DNA of 64,000 bases, taken from the NCBI RefSeq assembly GCF_000263635.1, contig NZ_ADEV01000011.1, positions 1 through 64,000 on the forward strand, written 5' to 3'. Position 1 is the first letter of the stretch; each line of letters starts with the position of its first letter. Source of the DNA: Gardnerella greenwoodii 00703Dmash. Lineage in GTDB: Bacteria > Actinomycetota > Actinomycetes > Actinomycetales > Bifidobacteriaceae. Below the pieces are notes generated by a model. That model was not told the origin of the DNA. It was given only the letters and a program-made list of their open reading frames with translations, and did not search any database. Below are positions 15,758-25,175 of the stretch, piece by piece. Both the position numbers and the translations under genes were made by a program.

Positions 15758-17086
15758 ATGACTCTGTTGACGCCTAAGGACATTCGAGAGCATACCTTCC
15801 AGATTGTACGTTTCAAGGGAGGATATGACGTTGACGAGGTTGACGAATTTCTCGATCAAGTTACAGAAACAATAGAAGCGCTTGGTCAGCAGGCAGTGCA
15901 GGGACTTGGTGCTTCCACACAATCCCTTGGCCGCGATGTTGCGGGTTTGAATACCAAGATTGCTGAGTTGACTTCTAAAGTTGAGTCCTTAACTCAAGAA
16001 AATGAAACGTTGCGCAATGCTGCTAAGCAGCAGGGCGAATCTAATGAATCTGCTGAAAAGCTTGAGGCGACTGAAACTAAGTTGCGTGAAGCTGAAGAAA
16101 GCAACCGTGCTCTTACCGCTCAAAACCAGCAGCTTAAGGAGCAGTTGGATGGCTTGGGTGCTCAGGTTGATCAGCTTACTGCTCAAACCGCTAAGGCAGA
16201 TAACGTAGATCAGGTTCAGAAGGAACTTGAAACCGTTACTCGCGAGCGCGATGACTTCCGTGCAAATAGCGAAAACTTGGGTCGCGAGCTCGAAACTGTT
16301 CGTCAGCAGCTTGTTGTTACCCAGCAGGAAAACGCTAGGGTTCAGGAGCTTTCTAAGCAGCTTGAAGAATCCCGTCAGCGTGAAGAGCAGCTTCGTCAGC
16401 AGGTTTCTAAGATGGAGCCAAATACTGAAACTGGTAGCTTGCAGAAGATTGCTGGTGCTGGTGCTGAAGCCCAGGGTTCTGAGCCAGAGCGCGCAACTGC
16501 TATGTTGACTCTTGCAATGCAATTGCACGATCAGTACGTTGATAAGGGCAAGGCTAAGGCTCAGCAGATTGTTGAAGAGAGCCAGGCTCGTTATAACGAA
16601 ACAATTGCTAAGGCTGATGAGTATTCTGAGCGCACTCGTTCTGAGGCAGATGAATACAATAAGCAGACTCATGCTGATGCTGACGATTACTCTACTCGTA
16701 CTCGCGGTGATGCTGATTCTTATGCTGCACGCGCTCACAATGAGGCTGATGCTTACTCTGGTAAGGTTCGCCAGGCTGCAGACGATTATGCTAAGCAGAC
16801 TCACGATCAGGCTGATCAGTACGAGTCCGAAGTACAGCACCGCGCTGCAGACTATGATTCTACAACACGTACCGCTGCCGACGCTTATGCTCGTCAGGTG
16901 CGCGAGAATCTTGAGAAGCAGACTCAGGTTATTGAAGGCAATATTCAGAGCCTCAAGCAGTTTGAGACTGAGTATCGCACTCGCTTGACTGACTTCCTTG
17001 GCCAGTTGGTTGCCCAGGTTTCTGACGAAAACGCGTATGCTGCTCTTGGTCAGAAGCAAGCTTCCAATGAGGATAAGCAAGAGTAG
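15758..17086 (+). CDS. DivIVA-domain coiled-coil protein with 11-residue repeats
   Basis: A 442-residue cytoskeletal-type protein. The first 40 residues are a DivIVA membrane-curvature domain (LLTPKDIREHTFQ ... GYDVDEVDEFLD). Residues about 55-230 are Gln/Glu/Leu-rich heptad coiled coil. Residues 284-382 are nine exact 11-residue repeats with the pattern x-x-A-D-x-Y-x-x-x-x-R/H (bases 16607-16903), a hendecad coiled coil like those of actinobacterial Scy/FilP-type polar proteins. By family, it probably marks the pole or septum and organises peptidoglycan synthesis. Start ATG 15758 has GCGAGGTG about 9 bases upstream. It heads the lspA-rluD-dnaE group. Confidence 0.88.
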   Translation: MTLLTPKDIREHTFQIVRFKGGYDVDEVDEFLDQVTETIEALGQQAVQGLGASTQSLGRDVAGLNTKIAELTSKVESLTQENETLRNAAKQQGESNESAEKLEATETKLREAEESNRALTAQNQQLKEQLDGLGAQVDQLTAQTAKADNVDQVQKELETVTRERDDFRANSENLGRELETVRQQLVVTQQENARVQELSKQLEESRQREEQLRQQVSKMEPNTETGSLQKIAGAGAEAQGSEPERATAMLTLAMQLHDQYVDKGKAKAQQIVEESQARYNETIAKADEYSERTRSEADEYNKQTHADADDYSTRTRGDADSYAARAHNEADAYSGKVRQAADDYAKQTHDQADQYESEVQHRAADYDSTTRTAADAYARQVRENLEKQTQVIEGNIQSLKQFETEYRTRLTDFLGQLVAQVSDENAYAALGQKQASNEDKQE

Positions 17087-17093
17087 TTTTCTT

Positions 17094-17132
17094 CTTAAAG
17101 CGCGTAACTTTTAAATGTTTGCGCGCTTTAAG
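17094..17132 (+). terminator. Hairpin between the DivIVA-type gene and lspA
   Basis: CTTAAAGCGCG (17094-17104) and CGCGCTTTAAG (17122-17132) are exact complements with a 17-base loop. A loose T-rich stretch follows. It could be a weak terminator or partial attenuator ahead of lspA. Confidence 0.55.
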
Positions 17133-17166
17133 CCGATGCTATTTTTATTTACAGATCGGATAAAAA

Positions 17167-17799
17167 TTGACGCATAGAGATGTGCGTGTGAAACGGCTAC
17201 GTACTCGCGTAGCCGTTTTTGCACTTATTGTTATTGTTGGGCTTGTTGTAGATCGCCTTAGCAAACTGTGGGCTCTTAGCGCTTTACAGTATGGAAAGCA
17301 GATTGTTTGTATTCCTAATTCCTTAATGCTTTCGCTTGTGCGAAATGGCGGTGCTTCGTTTGGACTAGGTTCTGGCTTAACTAGTTTTATTAGCATAGTG
17401 GCGATTTTGGCTTGTGTAGCTATGCTTGCTGCAGTTCGTCGCACAAAATCGTTGCAGTGGACAATTGTGCTGTCTTTAGCATTTTCCGGCGCTTTTGGCA
17501 ATTTGATTGATCGCGCAATTTATGCCGAGCATTTTTTTGACGGCAAAGTTGTTGACTTTATTAACTACGGTTGGTCAGTTGGTAACGTTGCGGATATTAT
17601 TCTTGCTATTGCAGGCATTTGGTTTGTTGGCTTGATTTTGTTTGAAACTCCGTTTAAGCCTGGCGAAAGTGATGACGAAAGTTCTGGCGAAAGCGCTGGT
17701 GAAAGCGCTTCCGAAAATACTTCCGAAAACGCTGACGAAAACGCTGCCGAAAATACTTCCGAAGTCACTGTCGAAAATACTGACGAAAGCAACAATTAA
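17167..17799 (+). CDS. lspA: Lipoprotein signal peptidase (SPase II)
   Basis: Membrane aspartyl protease that removes signal peptides from diacylglyceryl-modified prolipoproteins. Four hydrophobic segments are visible. The two catalytic Asp motifs are NLIDR (about residue 118) and GNVADI (about 143), and the conserved VRNGGASFG lies between TM1 and TM2. The 210 residues exceed the usual 160-170 because of a 45-residue C-terminal tail of repeated S-x-E-x-A/S-x-E-N units, which looks like expanded codon repeats. The start is given as TTG 17167; GTG codons at 17182-17188 are alternatives. The next gene starts two bases after the stop. Confidence 0.92.
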   Translation: MTHRDVRVKRLRTRVAVFALIVIVGLVVDRLSKLWALSALQYGKQIVCIPNSLMLSLVRNGGASFGLGSGLTSFISIVAILACVAMLAAVRRTKSLQWTIVLSLAFSGAFGNLIDRAIYAEHFFDGKVVDFINYGWSVGNVADIILAIAGIWFVGLILFETPFKPGESDDESSGESAGESASENTSENADENAAENTSEVTVENTDESNN

Positions 17800-17801
17800 T
17801 T

Positions 17802-18797
17802 ATGCAAAGCAGTATGCCAGTTCCTGAAGATTTAGTTGGTTGCCGTTTTGACGTTGCAGTTTCAAAATTGCGCAATATTTCGCGTTCAAAAGCAAGCGAT
17901 CTTGTTTCTAACGGAACCGTGCGTATTGCTAATCGTAAAGCAAATAAATCTGCACTTTTGCTTAGTAGTGACGAAATAATATTCGATGATTTAGTTGGCG
18001 AAGATTTTGCTGAAAATAGTTGCGAAAATGATGTGCTTCAAGACGTAAGTCAGCAAAATAATCAAATAGAACTACAGCTCCAAAATCAAGCAATCGAAGA
18101 AAGCATGACAATCGCTTATAAAGACGAAGATATTGTAGTTGTAGATAAGCCGGTTGGAATGGCCGCTCACCAAGCTCAAGGCTGGTGTGGCCCAACAGTG
18201 GGAGAGACTTTAGAAAAGCGCGGAATTAGTATTTCTGCTACTGCTGGAGACGAAAATCGCCGTGGTATTGTAAGTCGTCTTGATGCTGGCACAAGCGGCC
18301 TAATGCTTGTTTGTAGAACAGATTTAGCGTATGAAGAAATGAAAAAGCAGTTTGCAAATCACACTGTTAAAAAAACGTATCATGCGCTTGTTCAAGGCGA
18401 CTTAACGCAAAATAAAGCAACAATCGAAGCTCCAATTGGTCGCGCAAAAGTTTCGGATTTTCGTTTCACAATCACGCCAAGTGGAAAACCTGCTGTTACG
18501 CATTGGGATGTTCTTGAACGCTTCGGTCAAGCAACTTTAGCAAGTGTTAATTTGGAAACGGGCCGCACTCACCAAATACGCGTGCATTTTACTTCTATTG
18601 GCCATCCGCTAGTCGGAGATTCTATGTACGGTGCAAACCCGGTTTTGGCTAAAAAGCTTGGTTTAACAAGGCAGTGGCTTCATTCTATTGAGCTTATTTT
18701 TACGCATCCTAGAACGGGAAAATTGATTAAAGTAAAGTCGAATTATCCTTCTGATTTGCAACACGCTTTAGAAGCTATGCGAGAATTATCAAAGTAG
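17802..18797 (+). CDS. RluA/RluD-family 23S rRNA pseudouridine synthase
   Basis: Converts uridine to pseudouridine, probably in 23S rRNA. The N-terminal S4-like RNA-binding region spans about residues 8-70. The catalytic motif is SRLDAGTSG (about residue 165; the Asp is the nucleophile), followed by KTYHALV and the GRTHQIRVH motif (about 248). The 331 residues fit the family. It has an acidic insert between the S4 and catalytic domains. It follows lspA after two bases, the common actinobacterial lspA-rlu pairing. The exact target uridine cannot be assigned. Confidence 0.93.
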   Translation: MQSSMPVPEDLVGCRFDVAVSKLRNISRSKASDLVSNGTVRIANRKANKSALLLSSDEIIFDDLVGEDFAENSCENDVLQDVSQQNNQIELQLQNQAIEESMTIAYKDEDIVVVDKPVGMAAHQAQGWCGPTVGETLEKRGISISATAGDENRRGIVSRLDAGTSGLMLVCRTDLAYEEMKKQFANHTVKKTYHALVQGDLTQNKATIEAPIGRAKVSDFRFTITPSGKPAVTHWDVLERFGQATLASVNLETGRTHQIRVHFTSIGHPLVGDSMYGANPVLAKKLGLTRQWLHSIELIFTHPRTGKLIKVKSNYPSDLQHALEAMRELSK

Positions 18798-18842
18798 CGT
18801 TTTTGCATTTTTCGGTCAGCTTTCGCTTATAGAATATCATTT

Positions 18843-21800
18843 ATGACTCAGCCGGAAACCAACTTCGTACATTTGCACAATCATACGCACTATTCGCTTC
18901 TTGACGGTGCGTCGAAAATCCCTGATTTAGTTAATCGTGCTAAAGAGTTGGGCATGCCGGCTGTTGCTATTACTGATCACGGAAACATGCACGGTGCGTA
19001 CGAAATGTGGAGTACGGCCGTAAAAGCTGGAATTAAGCCGATTATTGGTATTGAAGCGTATGTTACTCCTGAAACCGCAAGGCAAGATAAAAGCCGCGTG
19101 CATTGGGGCACGGAAGATCAGCGTGCAGACGATGTTTCCGGCGGCGGCTTAATTACTCACATGACTTTGTGGGCGCAAAACGATGAAGGCTTAACAAATC
19201 TTCTTAAAGCTTCGTCTGTGGCGAATCTTGAAGGCCGTGTTATGCGCTACCCGCGTATGGATAAAGACGTGCTTTCAACCTACTCAAAAGGCGTAATCGC
19301 CTCTTCTGGATGCCCTTCTGGAATTATTCAAACGCGTCTTCGACTAGGTCAGTTTAAAGAAGCTTTGCGTGCGGCCGGAGAGTTTCAAGATATTTTTGGG
19401 CGTGACAATTTCTTTATTGAGCTTATGAATCATGGGCTTTCAATCGAAACTCGCGTAACAAAAGACTTGCTTGAGATTGCTAAAAAGCTTAATGCTCCTC
19501 TTCTTGCAACGAACGATTTGCATTACGTTCACGAAGAAGATCGCGAAGCTCAAGATGCTATGCTTTGCATTAATTCAGGCTCTAGGCTTGATGATCCTGA
19601 CCGTTTTAAGTTTGACGGTTCCGGATACTATTTGAAGTCCGCTGAGCAAATGCGCGATCTTTTTAAAGAGTTTCCTGAAGCTTGTGACAATACGCTTGAG
19701 ATTGCTAGACGCTGCAATGTTATGTTTGACGACGGCGAAGATGGCGCTTTTATGCCGCAATTTGACTGCCCGGAAGGTTGGGATGAGACTTCGCTATTCC
19801 TTAAAAAAGTTGAGGAAGGCTTGGAGCGTCGCTACAACAACAACATTCCAATGGAAGTGTTAAAGCAGGCTGATTACGAGTGCGGTGTGATTTGCCAAAT
19901 GCAGTTCTGCGGCTACTTTTTGGTTGTTGCAGACTATATTAACTGGGCTAAAGCGCATGGAGTGATGGTTGGCCCTGGTCGTGGTTCTGCTGCAGGCGCT
20001 ATGGTTGCGTACGCAATGGGCATTACTGAGCTTGATCCTATGAAGCACGGCCTTATTTTTGAACGCTTCTTAAACCCGGAGCGCGTATCTTTGCCAGATA
20101 TTGACGTCGATTTTGACCCGGATGGCAGGGCCAAAGTTCTTGAATATGTGGGCGAAAAATACGGAAGAGATAAGGTCGCTCAGTGCGTTATTTACGGAAC
20201 TATTAAAACGAAGCAGGCTCTTAAAGATTCCGCGCGCATTATGGGATACGAGTTTTCAGTAGGCGAAAAAATTACGAAAGTTCTTCCGCCTGCTAAAAAC
20301 GGCAAAGATATGAGCTTGCATGATATTTTCGATGAAAAAAACAAGCGTTACGCTGAAGCGCGCGAGTTTCGCGAAATGTATGATACGGATCCAGATACGC
20401 ATCGTATTACGGAAGAAGCAAAAGGTATTGAAGGTTTGATTCGTCAAACCGGTGTTCATGCTTGCGCAACAATCATGGGCTCGGAGCCAATCACAAACAC
20501 TTCTCCGCTTCTTGAGCGCACTGACGGTACGATTACAACAACTTTCGAGTATCACACTTGTGAAACGCTCGGTCTTGTAAAAATGGACTTTTTGGGCCTT
20601 TCCAACTTGACTGTTATTCGCGACACGTTGCGAAATATTAAAAATAATGGAAAAGAGCCGATTGACTATACGAAAATTCCATTGGACGATAAGCCAACGT
20701 ATCAGCTTCTTTCTAGGGGAGATACTTTAGGCGTTTTCCAGCTTGATTCCGACGGCATGCGCGCTCTTCTGCGTACTTTAAAACCAGATAATTTCAACGA
20801 TATTTCGGCTTTGATTGCGCTTTACAGGCCTGGTCCTATGGATATGGATTCGCATACGAATTACGCTAAGCGCAAGAACGGTTTGCAAGATATTATTCCA
20901 ATTCATCCGGAAGTTGAAAAGCCTCTTAAGGAAGTTTTGGACGAAACTTACGGTTTGATTGTTTACCAGGAGCAGGTGCAGTCTGCTGCGCGTATTTTGG
21001 CAGGATACAGTCTTGGTAAGGCAGATGTTTTGCGTCGAGCAATGGGTAAGAAGAAGCCGGAAGTGCTGGCAAAAGAGCAAGTTCCGTTCTTTGAAGGTAT
21101 GAAAGCGCACGGATATTCTGAAGAAGCTGCGCAAGCAGTGTGGGATGTTTTGGTTCCATTCTCCGGCTACGCGTTTAACAAAGCTCACTCTGCAGCTTAC
21201 GGATTAATTTCTTACTGGACGGCATACTTAAAAACGCATTATCCTGTGGAATTTATGGCAGCTTTGCTACAAAACGAGCGCACGAATAAAGACAAAACTG
21301 CACTGTATTTGGGCGAGGCAAGGCGCATGGGTATTCAAGTTTTGCAGCCGGATGTTAACGAGTCCGTTCTTGAATATTCTGCAGTTGGAGATGTTGTGCG
21401 CTTTGGCTTGGGTGCTATTCGTAACGTTGGAGACAAGGCTGTAAACGACATTATTTCCGAGCGTGAAGCTGGACGCGGAAGATTCGTAAACTTTATGGAC
21501 TTTGTAAAGCGCGTGCCAATTAGCGCGCTGAATCGTCGCTTAGTGGAATCTCTTATTAAAGCTGGAGCTTTTGATTCGATTGATTCAAATCGTCGTGCTC
21601 TATTGCAAATTTGCGACCCTGCAATAGACTCTGTGATTGCGCTTAAACGCAAGCAGGCAGAAGGCCAGTTTGATTTATTTGCAGACGTAGACTCGTCTTC
21701 TGACTCATCTGACGACGCTGGTTTGGGAGATATGCAAATCACTGTGCCGGATGTTGAAGAGTGGGATAAAAAAACGAAGCTTAATTTTGAGCGCGAAATG

Positions 21801-22409
21801 TTAGGATTGTACGTTTCTGATCATCCACTAAGCGGATTGTCTGCAGTTTTGGCAGATTTGCGAGAAATGTCAATCGCTCAACTAATTGACCGCGCAAGAA
21901 CTATGAGCGACGGTCAGCAAGTAACTATCGCGGGTCTGGTTACAAGCGTAGATAGGCGAGTGTCTCGAAAAGGTAACGCTTGGGCAATAGTCACAGTTGA
22001 AGACATGGAAAGCTCAATACAGTGCATGTTCTTTGGCAAAGTTTACGAAGCTTCGGCTCAGGAGCTTGCAATTGACCAGGTTGTGCGTATTCGCGGTCAA
22101 GTTGAGGTGCGTGATGAAACTGTGTCTATGCGCGCAACCGAGTTTGAAGTGCCAACATTGGAGTCGGTTGATGAGCGTCCGTTAACAATTGTGCTTCCGC
22201 GCAAAGCTTTAGATAAAGGTCATGTGGCTGAATTGAGCAATATTTTAAGTCGTCACCCTGGGTGCTGCCAAGTGCGTTTGGCTTTACTTGACGATTCTGG
22301 ACGTGCGCAAGTTCTTACTTTTGGCGACCGTTTCCGCGTTAAGCGTGACACTTCGCTGTTTGCGGAAATGAAAATCGTATTTGGCTCAAATTGCTTGCCT
22401 AGCGCGTAA
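18843..22409 (+). CDS. dnaE: DNA polymerase III alpha subunit
   Basis: Catalytic subunit of the replicative polymerase; 1188 residues, full length. The N-terminal PHP domain begins FVHLHNHTHYSLLDGA (residues 8-23). The polymerase active-site motif PDIDVDFDPDGR is near residue 418, and GPGRGSAAGAMVAY precedes it. The finger/thumb region contains GLIVYQEQV and the Asn-Lys-Ala-His-Ser-Ala-Ala-Tyr segment. A C-terminal OB-fold segment (VTIAGLVTSV, about 1015) follows. This is the DnaE1 type, not PolC. Start ATG 18843 is 46 bases after the pseudouridine synthase stop. Confidence 0.97.
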   Translation: MTQPETNFVHLHNHTHYSLLDGASKIPDLVNRAKELGMPAVAITDHGNMHGAYEMWSTAVKAGIKPIIGIEAYVTPETARQDKSRVHWGTEDQRADDVSGGGLITHMTLWAQNDEGLTNLLKASSVANLEGRVMRYPRMDKDVLSTYSKGVIASSGCPSGIIQTRLRLGQFKEALRAAGEFQDIFGRDNFFIELMNHGLSIETRVTKDLLEIAKKLNAPLLATNDLHYVHEEDREAQDAMLCINSGSRLDDPDRFKFDGSGYYLKSAEQMRDLFKEFPEACDNTLEIARRCNVMFDDGEDGAFMPQFDCPEGWDETSLFLKKVEEGLERRYNNNIPMEVLKQADYECGVICQMQFCGYFLVVADYINWAKAHGVMVGPGRGSAAGAMVAYAMGITELDPMKHGLIFERFLNPERVSLPDIDVDFDPDGRAKVLEYVGEKYGRDKVAQCVIYGTIKTKQALKDSARIMGYEFSVGEKITKVLPPAKNGKDMSLHDIFDEKNKRYAEAREFREMYDTDPDTHRITEEAKGIEGLIRQTGVHACATIMGSEPITNTSPLLERTDGTITTTFEYHTCETLGLVKMDFLGLSNLTVIRDTLRNIKNNGKEPIDYTKIPLDDKPTYQLLSRGDTLGVFQLDSDGMRALLRTLKPDNFNDISALIALYRPGPMDMDSHTNYAKRKNGLQDIIPIHPEVEKPLKEVLDETYGLIVYQEQVQSAARILAGYSLGKADVLRRAMGKKKPEVLAKEQVPFFEGMKAHGYSEEAAQAVWDVLVPFSGYAFNKAHSAAYGLISYWTAYLKTHYPVEFMAALLQNERTNKDKTALYLGEARRMGIQVLQPDVNESVLEYSAVGDVVRFGLGAIRNVGDKAVNDIISEREAGRGRFVNFMDFVKRVPISALNRRLVESLIKAGAFDSIDSNRRALLQICDPAIDSVIALKRKQAEGQFDLFADVDSSSDSSDDAGLGDMQITVPDVEEWDKKTKLNFEREMLGLYVSDHPLSGLSAVLADLREMSIAQLIDRARTMSDGQQVTIAGLVTSVDRRVSRKGNAWAIVTVEDMESSIQCMFFGKVYEASAQELAIDQVVRIRGQVEVRDETVSMRATEFEVPTLESVDERPLTIVLPRKALDKGHVAELSNILSRHPGCCQVRLALLDDSGRAQVLTFGDRFRVKRDTSLFAEMKIVFGSNCLPSA

Positions 22410-22490
22410 AAATATGCAGTATTAACTTGGTAAAATATAAAACTAGATATGCTTTAAGAAGTTACATTGAAAGGGGAGGAAACAACGAAT

Positions 22491-23195
22491 ATGTCAAACA
22501 ATGGTGACGAGCGCAAAAATGACGATGAGTGTAACAATGATGATTCAGTACGCGCTTCTTTTACTGATGCTGAATTAGATAACGCGCTTGCAGGCTTTGA
22601 AAAAGAATTTCAAGAAAACGAAAATCAAAGTAATTCAAATACTGAAGATTTATTAGACGATTCCAATAGAAATAATCAAGAAAATAATTCTATTGAAGAA
22701 GCAATGCGCGGAATTGAAGAAGCTAATTTTGAGGAAGATTTACAAGGTTTACTTGGAAACAAAGCAAAAGTTGCAATGATAATCGCATACGTTGAGCCTG
22801 CGAAATTGCTTGCTGCTTTTTGCAAAATGGCAAATATTAGCGCCAGATGCTTTTCGGAAGAACAGGGTTCTGTTGCAGTGCTGAAAAATCTGGAAGGAAA
22901 CGGCCCAGAAGACGACGTGAAAAAATTTGTGGAGTTCTTCTTCGGCATGGATGTAATGCTTATTACAAATCGCGCAGATAAAATAACTGCAAAAATCTAC
23001 CAGGCTGCAAAAGATCCTCAAGAAATCGTGGCACCAATGGCACTAGCTGTTTGGTCAAGAGATGTTGAAGATCTTGCTATTTGCATGGAAAACGCCGATA
23101 GTCTTGAAAAACGTGGATTAGAAATGTTCAACAGTGACGACTTAAGTGACTTAGAAGCATACAAAATATTCCAAAAATACGGCAAAATAAACTAG
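22491..23195 (+). CDS. Uncharacterised acidic protein between dnaE and glnA
   Basis: I do not recognise a family. It is 234 residues. The first 80 are highly charged and Asn/Asp/Glu-rich, probably disordered. Residues about 85-234 look globular, with alternating hydrophobic segments (VAMIIAYVEPAKLLAAF, DVMLITNRADKITAKIYQ) and no membrane helix or signal peptide. The start is set at ATG 22491, because AAAGGGGAGGA lies 9 bases upstream; the longer TTG frame would place that site inside the gene. It might be expressed with dnaE (81-base gap), but no functional link is visible. Confidence 0.75.
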   Translation: MSNNGDERKNDDECNNDDSVRASFTDAELDNALAGFEKEFQENENQSNSNTEDLLDDSNRNNQENNSIEEAMRGIEEANFEEDLQGLLGNKAKVAMIIAYVEPAKLLAAFCKMANISARCFSEEQGSVAVLKNLEGNGPEDDVKKFVEFFFGMDVMLITNRADKITAKIYQAAKDPQEIVAPMALAVWSRDVEDLAICMENADSLEKRGLEMFNSDDLSDLEAYKIFQKYGKIN

Positions 23196-23349
23196 CTAAT
23201 AAATATAAGCATATAGTTTGCAATTCATTACGATTAAGTAAATTCATTGCTCATAGCTAAGATTCATGCAGAATATTTTGCAAGAATACACTACAATATA
23301 CATAACGAGCTTATTGATTTTATTGAGCTTATAAATATTACTGCGCAAA

Positions 23350-23363
23350 TTGGCTTAAGCCAA
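23350..23363. promoter_or_regulatory. Perfect 14-bp palindrome upstream of glnA
   Basis: TTGGCTTAAGCCAA lies 37 bases before the glnA start. Its position suggests an operator. It does not match the GlnR or AmtR consensus I know, so the regulator is unassigned. Confidence 0.4.
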
Positions 23364-23399
23364 CATTAGCGCGGTAAATGCTACCCAAGGGGCTGATTT

Positions 23400-24737
23400 A
23401 TGGATAGACAACAAGAGTTTGCTCTACGTACTGTTGAAGAGCGAGACGTGCGTTTTATTCGACTCTGGTTTACGGACGTGCTTGGCACGCTTAAATCCGT
23501 TGCTATTGCCCCTGCTGAATTAGAGGCAGCTTTTGAAGAGGGTATTGGCTTCGACGGCTCGGCAATAGAAGGCATGACGCGCGTTTTGGAAGACGACATG
23601 ATTGTTAAGCCGGATCCATCAACCTTCCAGATTCTTCCATGGCATGGAGGTCCGGAAGGAACAGCGCGCATGTTCTGCGATGTTTTAACTCCTGATGGCG
23701 AGCCTTCGCTGGGAGACCCTCGTCACGTTTTAAAGACTGCGCTCGCAAAAGCGAAGGAAAAGGGCTTTACTTTCTACGTGCATCCTGAAATTGAGTTTTA
23801 CTTGTTCGAAGCTCAAGATGATTGGTCTAAAGCTCCTGTGCCGATTGACGAAGGCGGCTACTTTGATCACGTTCCTAGAAGCTCGGCAATGGACTTTCGT
23901 AGGAATGCTGTAAGTATGCTTGAGCAGATGGGTATTTCTGTTGAATACTCGCATCACGAAGGCGGACCTGGTCAAAACGAAATCGATTTGCGTTACGCGG
24001 ATGCGCTTACTACAGCGGACAATATTATGACCTTCCGCACTGTAGTCAAGGAAATTTCGCTTGAGCGCGGAATATACGCAAGCTTTATGCCAAAGCCGCT
24101 AACGGATCAGCCTGGATCTGGCATGCACACGCATTTGAGCTTGTTTGAGGGAGATACGAACGCTTTCTATGAGGCTGGTCAAGAGTTTAATATGTCGCTT
24201 ATTGCGCGTCAGTTTGCGGCTGGTATTTTGCATCACGCTTCGGAAATTTGCGCTGTAACCGATCAGTATGTGAACTCTTATAAGCGCTTGTGGGGTGGTG
24301 CGGAAGCTCCTAGCTACGTGTGCTGGGGTCATAGCAACCGTTCCGCGCTTCTTCGTGTGCCGCAGTACAAGCCTGGAAAGGGCAATTCTTGCAGGATGGA
24401 ATTCCGCGCGCTAGATCCTGTGGCGAATCCGTATCTTGCTTACTCTGTGCTTTTGGCTGCAGGCTTGGATGGTATTGAAAAGCAGATGACTTTGTGCGAT
24501 CCAACTAGTGACGACGTGTGGGAGCTTACTGATGCTGAGCGTCAGGCTATGGGAATTCAGCCGTTGCCAGAATCTTTGGACGAGGCTTTGAAGATTATGG
24601 AGCGCTCGGACTTTGTGGCAAGCGTATTAGGCGAGCATGCTTTTGAGTATTTCTTGCGTAATAAGCACCAGGAGTGGGAAGAATACCGCCGCCAGGTTAC
24701 GCCTTTTGAGCTGGAGAAGTATTTGCCGCGCTTGTAG
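23400..24737 (+). CDS. glnA: Glutamine synthetase, type I
   Basis: Condenses glutamate, ammonia and ATP into glutamine in the cytoplasm. The 445 residues match GSI-alpha/GlnA2-length enzymes. The beta-grasp contains GFDGSAIEGMTRV. Metal and substrate motifs include HPEIEFYLF, GGPGQNEIDLRY, the MPKPLTDQPGSGMHTHLS block, and NRSALLRVPQYKPG. The Tyr adenylylation loop of GSI-beta enzymes is not apparent, so control by GlnE is unlikely. Start ATG 23400 follows AAGGGG. Two strong terminators follow. Confidence 0.95.
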   Translation: MDRQQEFALRTVEERDVRFIRLWFTDVLGTLKSVAIAPAELEAAFEEGIGFDGSAIEGMTRVLEDDMIVKPDPSTFQILPWHGGPEGTARMFCDVLTPDGEPSLGDPRHVLKTALAKAKEKGFTFYVHPEIEFYLFEAQDDWSKAPVPIDEGGYFDHVPRSSAMDFRRNAVSMLEQMGISVEYSHHEGGPGQNEIDLRYADALTTADNIMTFRTVVKEISLERGIYASFMPKPLTDQPGSGMHTHLSLFEGDTNAFYEAGQEFNMSLIARQFAAGILHHASEICAVTDQYVNSYKRLWGGAEAPSYVCWGHSNRSALLRVPQYKPGKGNSCRMEFRALDPVANPYLAYSVLLAAGLDGIEKQMTLCDPTSDDVWELTDAERQAMGIQPLPESLDEALKIMERSDFVASVLGEHAFEYFLRNKHQEWEEYRRQVTPFELEKYLPRL

Positions 24738-24765
24738 CGCGAGCGACTTTGACGCTTTTATGAAA

Positions 24766-24797
24766 CATTTGCCGGAGTTTTTCTCCGGCATTTGTAG
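24766..24797 (+). terminator. Hairpin after glnA, also a single unit of the 53-bp repeat family
   Basis: GCCGGAG (24771-24777) and CTCCGGC (24783-24789) pair around TTTTT. It is flanked by ACATTT and ATTTGTAG exactly as in the 53-bp repeat cores. It shows that family units can form terminator-like hairpins when both half-sites are perfect. Confidence 0.6.
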
Positions 24798-24802
24798 TTG
24801 TT

Positions 24803-24843
24803 AAGACCCTCATGCAGAAATGTACTGCGTGAGGGTCTTTTAT
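24803..24843 (+). terminator. Rho-independent terminator after glnA
   Basis: AAGACCCTCA (24803-24812) and TGAGGGTCTT (24830-24839) are exact complements, with GCAG/CTGC pairing further in. A T-rich tail follows. Confidence 0.88.
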
Positions 24844-24852
24844 TTGCGATTT

Positions 24853-24900
24853 TAAGACCATAGTGCAGTACGGCTTATGCGCGAGTGTCTCATTTCGCTT
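24853..24900. repeat. Diverged copy of the 52-bp repeat (GTGCAG ... GCGCGAGTGTCTCATTT)
   Basis: AGTGCAG followed by a TTATGCGCGAGTGTCTCATTT end. The GCGCGAGTGTCTCATTT string recurs at 45028-45044 after tuf, where two tandem 52-bp relatives follow. It resembles a decayed version of the terminator immediately upstream. Confidence 0.6.
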
Positions 24901-24904
24901 GTTT

Positions 24905-25100
24905 TGGTAAACATTTGCCGTGTATTTTTCCGGAGTTTGTTGTCGTTTTGTTTGTTTTTGACCACATTTGCCGGGAATCTACCTGGCGTTTGTAGTCGTT
25001 TTGGCAGCGTCTGACCACAAATGCCGTGTATTTTTCCGGCGTTTGTTGTCACTTTGGCGTTGCTTTGAAACATTTGCCGGAGATATTTAGGTGTTTGTAG
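24905..25100. repeat. 53-bp tandem repeat array, locus 3 (four units)
   Basis: GCCG cores start at 24917, 24970, 25023 and 25077 (spacing 53, 53, 54). Each is preceded by ACATTT or ACAAAT and followed by a CCGG(C/A)GTTTGT or diverged half. Connectors are also alike (TGTCGTTTTG; TTTTTGACC). The array fills the glnA-mraZ spacer up to the mraZ promoter. Confidence 0.85.
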
Positions 25101-25175
25101 CTGCTTCTATGCAAGTAACGTTTTTTATTTCCGGTGGTGCTTTTTTGAAAAAAAATCAAAAATTTTGCAAAAAAG

